From: Pseudomonas californiensis
GTDB taxonomy: Bacteria; Pseudomonadota; Gammaproteobacteria; Pseudomonadales; Pseudomonadaceae
Reading direction: 5' to 3'
Length of the DNA: 64,000 nt
Assembly (NCBI RefSeq): GCF_021147775.1
Contig: NZ_JAGTPK010000007.1
Span: 1 to 64,000, forward strand
The position numbers and the translations under genes were made by a program. The notes under the pieces are model-generated. The model worked only from the letters and a program-made list of their open reading frames with translations. It was not told the DNA's origin and made no database searches. Position 1 is the stretch's first letter, and each line of letters begins with the position of its first letter. This document shows positions 23,472 through 32,112 of this stretch, in pieces.

Positions 23472-24496
23472 GCTGCTTCTTCCAGGACTGCAACGTTTTC
23501 GATCAGGCCGGCTTTTTCCAGCTGCTCGATCACATAGCCTTCGTTACGGCTGTTGTAATCCTCGACGCGGCTGCGCTTCGGATTGTCGATGGTCTGCTTG
23601 CGCCAGCTGCTGGCCTGGACGTAGATCGACAGGTTGTCGAAGCTGGTCACCAGTACGGCATTGGCAGGGAAATAAGGCACGCTGAACGCTGGCAAGCCGC
23701 CGTAGGTGGCGATCACCTGAGCCGACTCGATGCGCTCTTTTTCAGTCGGAGTGCTGCCCTGCTTCGAATAGAGCTTGGCCTTATCGGCGGCGAGCAAATC
23801 CGAACCGATGATGACGATCAGGTCACCAGCATCACGCAAACGCTCGTCGACCAATTGCTTGGCGTCATGCACCAAGGCATCGAGGTTGGCATAGTCGCCA
23901 GCTGGGCCCATGGTGACTTTGCCAGCGACCGCTCCTTCTTTCATGACCTGAGCTGGCGCGTTCTCGCGCAACTGCTGCAGCCAGCCCTTGTTAACGTCCT
24001 GAAGCATTGGGTAATCGGTCTTGTTGCTTTGCAACGCCGCACTGACGCCGTGGAAGCCGATCATGATGCGGTCCAGTGCGATCTGGCGTTGAACTGCAGC
24101 CGAGTACTTGGCGTGGAACTCAGGGAACTTCGCCCAGGCGTCAATCTTCGCGTAAGACAGGCTGACGTCGGACTCAGTAGACGACAGCTCGTAGGTATCG
24201 TCATCCAGCGACGAAGCATCGACAGCTTCGCGATCAGTCGTCTTGGTGTTGGTGCGGCCAGTCACTGGGCCGTTGGTGCCCAAGAACACCTTCTGACCTT
24301 TGACTTGGTCAACCAGGACGATGTTGATCCGTTCCAGGAAGTCGGCCTGGTGGGTGATCGCGTCGTTCAGCTCCTGTGCGACAGTCGGCTCGACGTTGAA
24401 CATACGGACAGCGGTATCAACGCCGTAGGTTTCGGCGATGGCCATCTGCAGCTGGGCGTACATTTTCGCCCCGTGATTGCTCAGCGAATACGCCAT
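23468..24496 (-). CDS. Major capsid protein (gpN-like)
   Basis: 342 aa from the ATG at 24496, one base after the scaffold stop region. The family's features are present: an N-terminal part that is normally removed by the scaffold protease, a central LDRIMIGFHG, and NPKRSRVEDYNSRNEGY near the end, typical of P2 gpN. Builds the icosahedral head. Confidence 0.85.
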   Translation of the reverse strand: MAYSLSNHGAKMYAQLQMAIAETYGVDTAVRMFNVEPTVAQELNDAITHQADFLERINIVLVDQVKGQKVFLGTNGPVTGRTNTKTTDREAVDASSLDDDTYELSSTESDVSLSYAKIDAWAKFPEFHAKYSAAVQRQIALDRIMIGFHGVSAALQSNKTDYPMLQDVNKGWLQQLRENAPAQVMKEGAVAGKVTMGPAGDYANLDALVHDAKQLVDERLRDAGDLIVIIGSDLLAADKAKLYSKQGSTPTEKERIESAQVIATYGGLPAFSVPYFPANAVLVTSFDNLSIYVQASSWRKQTIDNPKRSRVEDYNSRNEGYVIEQLEKAGLIENVAVLEEAA

Positions 24497-24497
24497 T

Positions 24498-25442
24498 TCA
24501 GTAGACCTTCTTCGGTTTGTCAGCGTCACCGGCTGTGCGGGTGAACTGGCGGGCCTGTGGGGTGTTCATGGCTTCGCTGAACATTTTTTCAATGCGGCCA
24601 AGACTGGTCAGCACTGCCTTGTTGTCAGGGACGCGGCGGCTCAGCTGCTTCTCTTCTTCGGCGGTAGTGATGATCTTGTCCACGGCGGTCTGAACGTCGG
24701 TGACGGCGTCAGGGTCAGCTTCAGGTTCAACAGCGGCAAAGCTATCGACCAGGGCTTGAATGCCTGCGGTCACAAGCAGTTGCTGTTCAACCAGGCCCTG
24801 TAGTGCCTTAGCTGTTGCTTCATCCATTGGGGGTTTGCTCTCGGTAGGGGTGTCGGTCGACGGGGCCGCTTCCTGTTCTTCTACAGCGAAGCGTTTGAAG
24901 AACTGGGCCAGTGCGCCAAACAGGTTTTTGGCTTCGGTGTCCGTGGTCATTTCATTGAAATCCAGAGGAGTGCCGGCGCTGAGACGGCCAGGAGCCTTAG
25001 GGCGCTGAGCATTGCGGCTCGGGCAGGTCTGGGCGGTAAAGTAAAGTTCTTGCGTACCGATGCTCGCTGGCTCATCTGTCACAGCCAGGCCGCCCAGATA
25101 GTTGCGGCCAGTGCCGGCGAAATTCGGGCGGATCTCGATGCTGCCGAACAGTTTTTCGCCCAGGTCGTTGAGGTGCAGCAGCTTGTCGTTGGGGCGCAGC
25201 TTCGCCTCCAGGGCGATCTGGCCAGGCTTCAAATCGGAGGTGTCTTCGGACAAACGCAGTGCATACACGGTCCCGTGTGTGCCGAACTCTCGCTCATGCT
25301 CGTACCAGATCGAGGCCGTGTAGAACGCGGTGTCATACGTTTCGGCAAGGTCGATCAATTCCTGGGGATAGATCTCGCGGCCATCGACGGTGGGACCGCT
25401 GACAGCAACGCGCTTCCAGGATGAGACAAGGGATCGTGGCAT
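24498..25442 (-). CDS. Capsid scaffolding protein/protease (gpO-like)
   Basis: 314 aa. The N-terminal half is the serine protease domain (YEHEREFGTHG, GLAVTDEPASIGTQ with the likely nucleophile Ser), followed by a helical C-terminal scaffold part. gpO guides capsid assembly and then cleaves gpN, gpQ and itself. It is the first gene of the long leftward late operon and is divergent from the terminase gene. Confidence 0.85.
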   Translation of the reverse strand: MPRSLVSSWKRVAVSGPTVDGREIYPQELIDLAETYDTAFYTASIWYEHEREFGTHGTVYALRLSEDTSDLKPGQIALEAKLRPNDKLLHLNDLGEKLFGSIEIRPNFAGTGRNYLGGLAVTDEPASIGTQELYFTAQTCPSRNAQRPKAPGRLSAGTPLDFNEMTTDTEAKNLFGALAQFFKRFAVEEQEAAPSTDTPTESKPPMDEATAKALQGLVEQQLLVTAGIQALVDSFAAVEPEADPDAVTDVQTAVDKIITTAEEEKQLSRRVPDNKAVLTSLGRIEKMFSEAMNTPQARQFTRTAGDADKPKKVY

Positions 25443-25604
25443 GAGGGGGTACGGCGCTCATCAGGTGATTGAAGCCTCACGATAGGGACGCACTGACCCG
25501 CCAACAAATTGTTTAAATCCGTGTTTGTCCGCTAGATGCGTATCGCGGACAAACGCGGATATTATCCCCACGTTTTCCGCTTTTTCGCCGCATAGACTGC
25601 GGCC
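25443..25604. promoter_or_regulatory. Divergent late promoter region with a long inverted repeat
   Basis: Between the scaffold (leftward) and terminase (rightward) genes. It holds the arms GTTTGTCCGC (25523-25532) and GCGGACAAAC (25545-25554), perfect over 10 bases and nearly so over 13, with 12 bases between. In P2 the divergent late promoters lie in exactly this place and are activated by Ogr bound to a dyad upstream of each; this dyad is the natural candidate for the binding site of the Ogr-like protein at 28536. Confidence 0.55.
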
Positions 25605-27677
25605 ATGCATTATTCAATCGAAGTTAAAGAAGCCGCCAAACGTCTGTTTCTGCGCCGCTACCGGGCCAAGGAAATTCAGGCGCAACTCGGCTTGCCTCAC
25701 GTCCGAATCGTCTACCATTGGATCCGGCAGGGTAACTGGGACGACATGCTCACCGATGAAGAGCCACTGACTGCATGCAGTCGGCGGATCACCCTGCTCC
25801 TGGAGAGCGTGGGCGCCCTGTCTAAAGATGAGCTGAACGAGCTGGAGAGGCTCATCACCTTCCGAGAGCGCCTGCAGAAGCAATCGAACAAAGCTGCGCC
25901 GACGGCAATTCCGGATGGCGGCAGCGACCAGGACGACGATGGCCAACGCCGCGAGGGAAAGCAGAAACCGCGCCGTGAGCGCGACGGGAAAAAGCGGGAG
26001 AAGAAGTCGAAAAATGACATCGACCATCTGACCGAAATCGACTTCCTGGACAAGTTCACATCGAAGCTGTTCGGCTATCAGAAAGAGCTGTTCGCGGCCA
26101 AGCTGAACCCCCTGACCATGCGGATCCGCAACATCCTAAAGTCGCGCCAGGTTGGATTGACCTACTACTTCGCCGGCGAAGCGTTCATGGACGCAGTGCT
26201 TACCGGTGACAACCAAGTGTTCCTGTCTGCCAGCCGCGCTCAGTCGGAGATCTTCCGCAGTTACATCATCGGTTTTGCAAAGGAATGGTTCGACATCGAG
26301 CTGACCGGCGACCCGATCATCTTGAGCAACGGCGCAAAGCTGCAGTTCATGAGCACCAACAGCAGCAGCGCCCAGGGCTACAGCGGCCACGTCTACGTCG
26401 ATGAATATTTCTGGATCAGGGACTTTCAGAAATTGAACAAAGTGGCGTCAGCCATGGCGACCCATCACAAGTGGCGCAAAACTTATTTCAGCACGCCCAG
26501 TGCGGTCTCCCATCCGGCCTATCCGTTCTGGACCGGTGAGTCGTTCCGCAATAGCAAAAGGCAGAAGAAAGCTGCAGCCGGCAAGGAATGGCCCACCGAC
26601 AAGGCTTTCCAGGCAGGCGCATTGTGTCCGGACGGGCAATGGCGCAAGACGATCACCATCCTGGACGCCATCGCGGGCGGCTGCGACCTGTTCAACCTGG
26701 AGCAGCTGCAGCTGGAGTACGACGATGACTCGTTCGATCAGCTGTTCATGTGCAAGTTTATTGACAGCAGCCAGGGCGCATTCACCCTCAAGGATTTGGA
26801 GAAGTGCTACTCCGACCTATCGCTGTGGACTGACTACGATCCCGAGGCCGAGCGCCCCTTCGGCAACAGCCCAGTGTGGATCGGATACGACCCAAGCCGC
26901 ACCCGCGACGACGCCAGCTGCGTGGTGGTCGCACCGCCCCTGGAACAGGGCGGCAAATTCCGCATCCTCGAAAAGCACTCTTGGCGCGGACAGTCGTTCA
27001 CTTACCAGGCCGAGCAGATCGAGAAGCTGGTCGGTCGGTTCAACGTCCAGCACATCGGCATCGACACCACCGGCATCGGCTACGGCGTGTTTGACCTGGT
27101 GCGAGCGTTCTTCCCCCGCGTCATGTCGATCCACTACAGCCTGGAAACTAAGAACATTTTGGTGCTCAAGGCCCAGGACACGATCCAGAAGGGCCGGATC
27201 GAATGGGACGCCGGCTCAAACGACATCTCACAGGCCTTCCTGAGCATCAAGCGCGGCACCACAGGCAGCGGCCAAGTCACTTACAGCGCTTCCAGAACAG
27301 ACGCCAACGGCCATGCCGACGTGGCCTGGTCGATCATGCACGCGCTGCACTACGAACCACTGAATGTCGGCAGCCGTCGACGCAGCAAATACACACTTAC
27401 CGGATCATCCCAGAATGTCCAAACGCAAAAATCGCCGTCCAGCAAAGCCAAATCCCCAGCAGCCAGCCCCTCCGCAGCAGCCTATGCGGATGTTCACCTT
27501 CGGCGCGCCGGAACCGGTGCTGCAGGACAGCCTCGGCCACTACATCGGCGTCACCGCCAGTCACGACGGTCGTCTGTACACGCCTCCGGTATCCCGGGTC
27601 GGGCTGGCAAAGCTGCTCAGGGCGAACGCGCACCACGGCGCTATTCCAGGCTTCAAGCGCAACCTGCTGCTGCGTGA
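25605..27677 (+). CDS. Terminase large subunit, ATPase (gpP-like), with extended C-terminus
   Basis: 690 aa. An N-terminal helix-turn-helix-like part (KEIQAQLGLPHVRIVYHWI, about residues 22-41) is followed by a charged linker, a Walker A-type segment RQVGLTYYF near residue 180, a Walker B-type VYVDEYFW near 264 and a nuclease domain starting GYDPSRTRDD near 427. It pumps DNA into the head. Members are usually about 590-600 aa. Here no stop is met before the portal start (27415), and the frame runs 263 bases into the portal gene. The last 87 residues are Ala/Arg/Ser-rich and read like an out-of-frame translation, so the normal stop seems to have been lost. Confidence 0.85.
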   Translation: MHYSIEVKEAAKRLFLRRYRAKEIQAQLGLPHVRIVYHWIRQGNWDDMLTDEEPLTACSRRITLLLESVGALSKDELNELERLITFRERLQKQSNKAAPTAIPDGGSDQDDDGQRREGKQKPRRERDGKKREKKSKNDIDHLTEIDFLDKFTSKLFGYQKELFAAKLNPLTMRIRNILKSRQVGLTYYFAGEAFMDAVLTGDNQVFLSASRAQSEIFRSYIIGFAKEWFDIELTGDPIILSNGAKLQFMSTNSSSAQGYSGHVYVDEYFWIRDFQKLNKVASAMATHHKWRKTYFSTPSAVSHPAYPFWTGESFRNSKRQKKAAAGKEWPTDKAFQAGALCPDGQWRKTITILDAIAGGCDLFNLEQLQLEYDDDSFDQLFMCKFIDSSQGAFTLKDLEKCYSDLSLWTDYDPEAERPFGNSPVWIGYDPSRTRDDASCVVVAPPLEQGGKFRILEKHSWRGQSFTYQAEQIEKLVGRFNVQHIGIDTTGIGYGVFDLVRAFFPRVMSIHYSLETKNILVLKAQDTIQKGRIEWDAGSNDISQAFLSIKRGTTGSGQVTYSASRTDANGHADVAWSIMHALHYEPLNVGSRRRSKYTLTGSSQNVQTQKSPSSKAKSPAASPSAAAYADVHLRRAGTGAAGQPRPLHRRHRQSRRSSVHASGIPGRAGKAAQGERAPRRYSRLQAQPAAA

Positions 27678-28458
27678 GCTAATCCCGTCCACCGGTATGT
27701 CGGAAACCACCATGAGCCACGCGGCTCTGGATTTTATGGTGTTTGGCGAGGCCTATCTCTACGGCGTGCCCAACATGTTCGGGCACATCCTGGAGCTGCA
27801 GCACCTGCCTGCCATCAACATGCGCGTCCGGCTGGACGGTGGATTTGTGCGCCTGCTCGATGACGGCAAAGAAGAGGCTTTCGAGGCCCACGAGATCGTG
27901 CATATCTTCAACTATGACGTGGAACAGAACGTATATGGGGTCCCGGAGTACCTCGGCGGTATCCAGGCGCTGCTGCTCAACGAGGCCGCAACATTGTTCC
28001 GCCGGCGCTACTACAACAACGGTGCCCACGCCGGCTACATCTTCTACACCAATGACCCAAACCTGACCGAGGATGACGAGGACGAGCTGCGCTCCCAGAT
28101 GGCATCAAGCAAGGGCGTGGGTAACTTTCGCAGTATGTTCGTCAACATCCCAGGCGGTGCTGAGAAGGCCATTCAGATCATTCCCGTGGGGGATTTCCAG
28201 GCTAAGGACGAGCTGGAGAAGGTCAAGAACATCACCCGCAACGACATAATCGCGGCGTGGCGCATGAACCCCGCACTTGCCGGGATCATCCCCGAGAACT
28301 CAGCCGGGTTCGGAGACATAGAGAAGATTGATCGCGTGTACACCAGCAACGAAATCCGGCCCATCTGTCAGCTGTTCAACAAAGCCAACGAAGTGTTGCG
28401 CGAAGACCGGCGATTCAGCTGGCGCAAGATCCCCGAAACAACGGGAAACACTGGATAA
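27415..28458 (+). CDS. Phage portal protein (gpQ-like)
   Basis: 347 aa from the ATG at 27415 (MSKRKNRRPAKPNPQQP), close to P2 gpQ (344 aa). The family pattern is clear: FGAPEPVLQ, HGAIPGFKRNLL, RRRYYNNGAHAGYI and a C-terminal GFGDIEKIDRVY. It is the ring through which DNA enters. Its first 263 bases overlap the extended terminase frame. Terminase and portal are rightward here, while in P2 the two are divergent from each other. Confidence 0.85.
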   Translation: MSKRKNRRPAKPNPQQPAPPQQPMRMFTFGAPEPVLQDSLGHYIGVTASHDGRLYTPPVSRVGLAKLLRANAHHGAIPGFKRNLLLRELIPSTGMSETTMSHAALDFMVFGEAYLYGVPNMFGHILELQHLPAINMRVRLDGGFVRLLDDGKEEAFEAHEIVHIFNYDVEQNVYGVPEYLGGIQALLLNEAATLFRRRYYNNGAHAGYIFYTNDPNLTEDDEDELRSQMASSKGVGNFRSMFVNIPGGAEKAIQIIPVGDFQAKDELEKVKNITRNDIIAAWRMNPALAGIIPENSAGFGDIEKIDRVYTSNEIRPICQLFNKANEVLREDRRFSWRKIPETTGNTG

Positions 28459-28535
28459 AACACCATGTTTGTGGGGCAAAAAACGACCAAACGTGGCAAA
28501 ATGATGCTATGCAAAAAAGGATTACGGAGGGGTAC

Positions 28536-28796
28536 ATGCGCGTTTACTGCACGGTCTGCAACAGCAAAGGAAAAATCCGAACCACCAGGGAACAGACGAA
28601 ACAGTTTTCCAAGCTGTACTGCCTGTGCCTGAACACGGAATGCAATCACACGTGGGTGGCACACCTGACGTTTTCACACTCACTGACTGCGCCAGTTCGC
28701 ACTCTGGAAACCCTGCTGCTTGATCAGCTACGGGAAATGCCACCGTCGCAACAGCAGCAGTTGATCGCTCAACTGGTGATACAGCCTGGCAACTGA
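28536..28796 (+). CDS. Ogr/Delta-like zinc finger late-gene activator
   Basis: 86 aa from the ATG at 28536, which has GGAGGGG as ribosome binding site; the ATG at 28509 is less likely. C5-x2-C8, then C31-x4-C36, as in P2 Ogr and P4 Delta, followed by FSHSLTAPVRT. Ogr proteins bind a dyad upstream of late promoters and contact the RNA polymerase alpha subunit. It lies right after the portal gene and thus may be co-expressed with it or from its own promoter in the 77-base gap. Confidence 0.8.
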   Translation: MRVYCTVCNSKGKIRTTREQTKQFSKLYCLCLNTECNHTWVAHLTFSHSLTAPVRTLETLLLDQLREMPPSQQQQLIAQLVIQPGN

Positions 28797-28860
28797 CCGG
28801 GCTCCGACCAATCCCGGCCCGCACGCGAGTCCCCCCACCACGCGGGCTAAACATGTGGCT
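28797..28860. other. Candidate cos region
   Basis: Directly after the Ogr-like gene a GC-rich stretch with CCCGCACGCG, a run of six C and a matching CGCGGG (28819-28847) forms an imperfect dyad. In P2-like phages cos lies next to the portal gene and has such GC-rich dyad structure. The evidence is position and composition only. From 28861 to 29070 only very short frames are seen. Confidence 0.3.
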
Positions 28861-29070
28861 TTCACTGCACCCTGCTCAAGAGCTTGAGGCATATGCAGGC
28901 TCTGTTTGGCTAAGAGGGATATGTGGGGGCAAAAATTCTTCACTTCCGCTCAGGAGTGGTACTTCGAATGGACCTCTACTATCAGGCGTGCCACCATGGC
29001 GACATCAGGCTAGAAACCTGTAAACCGGATAGATAAAGAATGGAATCACTAAGGGTAGTATGCAAAGAGA

Positions 29071-29829
29071 ATGAATATTCTAAATTTCGTAAAAAGCGCC
29101 TCGCCAGAAGCAAATAAATTAGTTATTTACTCATCATCTTTACTACTAATAAAATTATTAATATTCAATAACTACCCCGCTCCATTCTCAGTTTTTTATA
29201 CCGGCGGCAATATTTTTGAAGCCATTCTTGCATCGGTGATCGCGAGCTACGTGTTTTACCTATTGGCGGTTCATGCTAAAGAAATATCTGACAGAAGAAT
29301 TCTACAGCCATACCTTGAAACATACTTCCAAAAAATAGTTCAAGAGTGCACGACGCAAATAGCAAATATTTCTTATCAAAGTAAGATAAACCTAGAACTT
29401 GAAACGCTCACCTTTACTCAGATACAGGCTGCTTTTGGAGAGCTTCACCCCCTGGGCCCGGCGCCGCTTTCGCTGGGCAATCGAAAGGCGACATGGCTTG
29501 AGTACCTACAACATCATGCGGTTAAAACTCAAGGTCACATTAGAAAATTGATGGCGCAGCTGCCGTACCTTCAGCCCGGTGAAATAACAAAAATTACAGA
29601 TATTGAAGAGTGCCACCACTTCAACATCATGACACTTCTCACGAACCTACCTATAAGAAACGATGACATGTCTGCATTCGCAAAGTCATTTTACGACTAC
29701 TGTAAACTTTGCGAGCTCTTTGATGAGAAAATGCTATCACATATACCTAAACCCAAAATCACACCATCGGCACCAGGTACGACAAATCTCAACGACATGC
29801 TGAGAGAAAGAAATCGGAATGTAGATTAA
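29071..29829 (+). CDS. Membrane protein of unknown function, possible anti-phage cargo
   Basis: 252 aa. Two membrane helices at the N-terminus (LVIYSSSLLLIKLLIF, about residues 17-32, and ILASVIASYVFYLLAVHA, about 52-69) are followed by a soluble domain of about 180 residues with helical character and no motif that I can assign. The gene is strongly AT-rich compared with its neighbours and stands alone in the place, between portal and replication genes, which is a known hotspot for anti-phage genes in P2-like phages. Two N-terminal helices with a cytoplasmic sensor or effector domain is a common build of abortive-infection proteins; this is inference. Confidence 0.7.
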   Translation: MNILNFVKSASPEANKLVIYSSSLLLIKLLIFNNYPAPFSVFYTGGNIFEAILASVIASYVFYLLAVHAKEISDRRILQPYLETYFQKIVQECTTQIANISYQSKINLELETLTFTQIQAAFGELHPLGPAPLSLGNRKATWLEYLQHHAVKTQGHIRKLMAQLPYLQPGEITKITDIEECHHFNIMTLLTNLPIRNDDMSAFAKSFYDYCKLCELFDEKMLSHIPKPKITPSAPGTTNLNDMLRERNRNVD

Positions 29830-29962
29830 TAATCCATTCAAATAGTTTGGCAAATACGGATAGCTAGCTAGGCAGTGATACGCAACTACCTGAAATTGCA
29901 TCCTGAACTGGTCGACGATAAGTGACTCCAGTGCGAGGCCGCTGATGCCTGAACGCCAGCAC

Positions 29963-29980
29963 ATGCCAGCGCGCTGGCAT
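29963..29980. repeat. 18-base perfect palindrome
   Basis: ATGCCAGCGCGCTGGCAT, without a spacer. It lies at the left edge of the GC-rich gene-poor region, 135 bases after the membrane protein gene. No T-run follows on either strand, so it is not a terminator. Confidence 0.6.
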
Positions 29981-30204
29981 ATGAGCCGCCACACCCCCTT
30001 AGACTGTTGACCCTGTCAGTAGCGCGGCGGAACCCGCGCAGCGGCCGGTGGTCTGACAACCTCGCACCCAAAAATCTCAGCCGCGCCGCCCGATCTTGCC
30101 CGCGACCGCCGTTCGCAAAGTTCGATCACACCTCGGCGCGCCCGATTACCGCTTTCGACGTCCGCTGGATCCACGGCACTGTGTGCCGGGTATCCAGAGC
30201 TGGG

Positions 30205-30221
30205 TGCAGGGCACTGCCCTG
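30205..30221. repeat. 17-base palindrome in the putative origin
   Basis: GCAGGGCA C TGCCCTGC, perfect arms of eight bases. No T-run follows, so a protein site or origin hairpin is more likely than a terminator. Confidence 0.5.
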
Positions 30222-30343
30222 CCGCTGGTGCGGGCGCGCAGCCCGCGATCCTCTGGAGAATTGAGCGAAGCGAGCTGAGCCCTTGGGCGAAGGCATCATA
30301 ATGTACCCAACACACCGACCTTGTGGACACCTCGGAAGCCTCT

Positions 30344-30380
30344 TTTTATACCCACCGGGGGTGCTGAGAGGGGTATAAAA
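30344..30380. repeat. Inverted repeat TTTTATACCC / GGGTATAAAA
   Basis: Perfect 10-base arms (30344-30353 and 30371-30380) separated by 17 GC-rich bases. The arms contain TATA-like steps, so this could be a pair of promoter -10 elements, an operator, or an unwinding element of an origin. It lies about 200 bases downstream of the RepA-like gene's stop. Confidence 0.55.
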
Positions 30381-30577
30381 TTCCATTTAATTCAAAGACC
30401 TTCTGGTTGCCCCGCCCACGCGCCGGCGGCGCAGATAAATCGCGCTGTAAACCAGACGTACGCATGGCGGATTGCCGCTACGGTGATGCGCGGCTGGAGG
30501 TTGGGTGCTGAGGTAGGGTGTTTTTTCGGCTGCCAGACGTAGCCTGGCCTCGCAGGGGGTGCGATCGCTTAGGGGGG

Positions 30578-31483
30578 TTAGGTGTTTTTCTTGACCTGGA
30601 AGCTGCGCAGTAAGCGCGCCATGGATTCGTCCACTCCGCCAGGCCTGCTGTCGGGCTCCTGGGGAGCCCTGGCGCGACTAGGTGAGTTGCCCTGCTCTGG
30701 CATCTCTCCGTGGCTGTGAGCCACCTTGCGTGCCTCACTACGTTCCCAGTTGGTACGTGACTGCTCGCGCCGCAGGGCCTCCAGGGAAGCCTTCTCTTGG
30801 CGCGCCATGCGGAGCCCGCTAATGTCGCGTAGCTCTTTTTCACGCTTCTTCAGTGCGGCTTTTTTTGCCCTGAACCAGAGGTACCGCACACCGAGGTCAG
30901 CAAAGAACTTTTCAGTGAATCGAACCAGGACACGGGTACGCACCAGGTTAAGTCCGGCTTCGTCCTTTTCGTCCAGGCGGATCTTCTCGACACGCCGGTA
31001 GACATAGTCAGCCAGCTCCATGCTGTGCAGCAGGCGATTGAAGGACGCTGCAGATACGCCGCTGTCCTCCGCGACACCGCATTGGGTGTTCAGGAAGAAC
31101 TGCCCACGTTCGACGTCAAGCCACCCCATAACGCCTGTGGCCAGATCGAGGCGCAGCAGCATCTGCTCGGCAACCTTGGCCAGCGCGTCGAATTTCTCGG
31201 AGCGTGTGCGGCGGCCGCCATGGATGGTGTCCAGATCGCGCAAGTACGTGCCGCGCAGGTCACCTATTTGGCTCAGACGCTTGAATGCCATCCGCAGCAG
31301 GGGGTTTTTTAGCTGCTGGTCAGTGAGCCGGCGCGGCCCGGAATAACGCGGTGCTCGGGCAGGCGATCGCAAAGCTGCGTGGGGATCTTTCTTGTCGCGA
31401 TGCACAGCAGTAGGCCGACCCTTTTTGGGGCCGGCCTTGCGGTCGCTCGTTCGCGAGTTGATGTCCTTATCCGGCTGACTCAC
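30578..31483 (-). CDS. Replication initiator protein, resembling plasmid RepA (IncFII type)
   Basis: 301 aa, very basic at both ends. The central part (RMAFKRLSQIGDLRGTYLRDLDTIHGG, then LLRLDLATGVMGWLDVERGQFFLN, SGVSAASFNRLLHSMELADYV) looks like the winged-helix body of plasmid initiators such as IncFII RepA; the C-terminal 90 residues are Arg/Lys/Glu-rich. P2-like phages usually carry a rolling-circle gpA in this place, and none is visible here, so this gene is the only initiator candidate. It is the last gene of the early leftward operon (cro-like, 207-aa gene, this gene), five bases after its neighbour. Confidence 0.55.
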   Translation of the reverse strand: MSQPDKDINSRTSDRKAGPKKGRPTAVHRDKKDPHAALRSPARAPRYSGPRRLTDQQLKNPLLRMAFKRLSQIGDLRGTYLRDLDTIHGGRRTRSEKFDALAKVAEQMLLRLDLATGVMGWLDVERGQFFLNTQCGVAEDSGVSAASFNRLLHSMELADYVYRRVEKIRLDEKDEAGLNLVRTRVLVRFTEKFFADLGVRYLWFRAKKAALKKREKELRDISGLRMARQEKASLEALRREQSRTNWERSEARKVAHSHGEMPEQGNSPSRARAPQEPDSRPGGVDESMARLLRSFQVKKNT

Positions 31484-31488
31484 AGGCG

Positions 31489-32112
31489 CTAGTTCACCTG
31501 GTGCAGGGTAGGTTTCTGATGCTGCTCGAGCAGCACGTCTTCGGCACGCGATCGTAGTTCGCAGCAGCGCGCCTCTACCGATCGGAGTCGATCAACAAAA
31601 TTAGGTAGCTTGTCTATGTCCTGGACGTCGATATGACCGTCTGCAAGGATCTCGCTTCCCAGGGCTACTGTGTCGCCCAACCGCGCAACAAGTAGACCGA
31701 ACGCACCCAACGGGTTGCCGTCACCATCCTGCTCGCGAGCACCAGTCAACCCATGACGGCTCGCCAGTTCGTTGATGCAATCGTCTTTGAAGTCGCCATC
31801 AAGAGCGTCTACCCACGCCTCCTCCAGCCAGCACGGCAGATCCACCTCACCGTTGAGCCAGCGGCCAACGCGGCGCAACCAAGCACCTGATGCTCTCAGA
31901 AACGCTGGCGCGTCGTTGCCCTTGGCCAACTCGTCGAAATCGGGCACATCCTTGCTTACGGCCTTGTCTGGAACGATGCGATGCAGGTTGCTGCTCAGCA
32001 CCTGGGCAAAGTCGTCCTGGCTGAAACCGGTGCGCGCGATCATTTCAACGGCATGGGCCACCAGCACTTGGTCACGGGACGTGGACATCTGTCCTTGATT
32101 GGACGTGTTCAT
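31489..32112 (-). CDS. Early-operon phage protein, unknown function
   Basis: 207 aa, acidic. It overlaps the cro-like gene by four bases (ATGA) and precedes the initiator gene. A part with WLRRVGRWLNGEVDLPCWLEEAWVDAL and a helical end suggest a soluble regulator. In lambda-like prophages of Pseudomonas this place is taken by CII-like or replication accessory proteins, but no such motif is clear. Confidence 0.65.
   Translation of the reverse strand: MNTSNQGQMSTSRDQVLVAHAVEMIARTGFSQDDFAQVLSSNLHRIVPDKAVSKDVPDFDELAKGNDAPAFLRASGAWLRRVGRWLNGEVDLPCWLEEAWVDALDGDFKDDCINELASRHGLTGAREQDGDGNPLGAFGLLVARLGDTVALGSEILADGHIDVQDIDKLPNFVDRLRSVEARCCELRSRAEDVLLEQHQKPTLHQVN

Larger units (their letters stand above)
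29830..30577. other. Dyad-rich, gene-poor region, possible replication origin
   Basis: About 750 bases without a convincing gene between the membrane protein and the RepA-like initiator gene. The middle is very GC-rich. Three perfect inverted repeats are visible: 29963-29980, 30205-30221 and 30344-30380. In plasmids of the IncFII type the origin lies just downstream of repA, which is the position of this region relative to the leftward gene at 30578. Confidence 0.45.

Noticed and set aside
27361..27680. A simple frameshift joining terminase and portal in one frame
   Set aside because: A stop codon at 27361-27363 closes the portal frame upstream of its start, so the two are not one broken gene.
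28968..29036. 22-codon frame before the membrane protein gene
   Set aside because: Too short, no ribosome binding site and no recognisable product.
30007..30386. Several frames of 60-105 codons on both strands in the dyad-rich region
   Set aside because: Composition is GC-driven, frames overlap on both strands and lack start signals; the region is better explained as non-coding.
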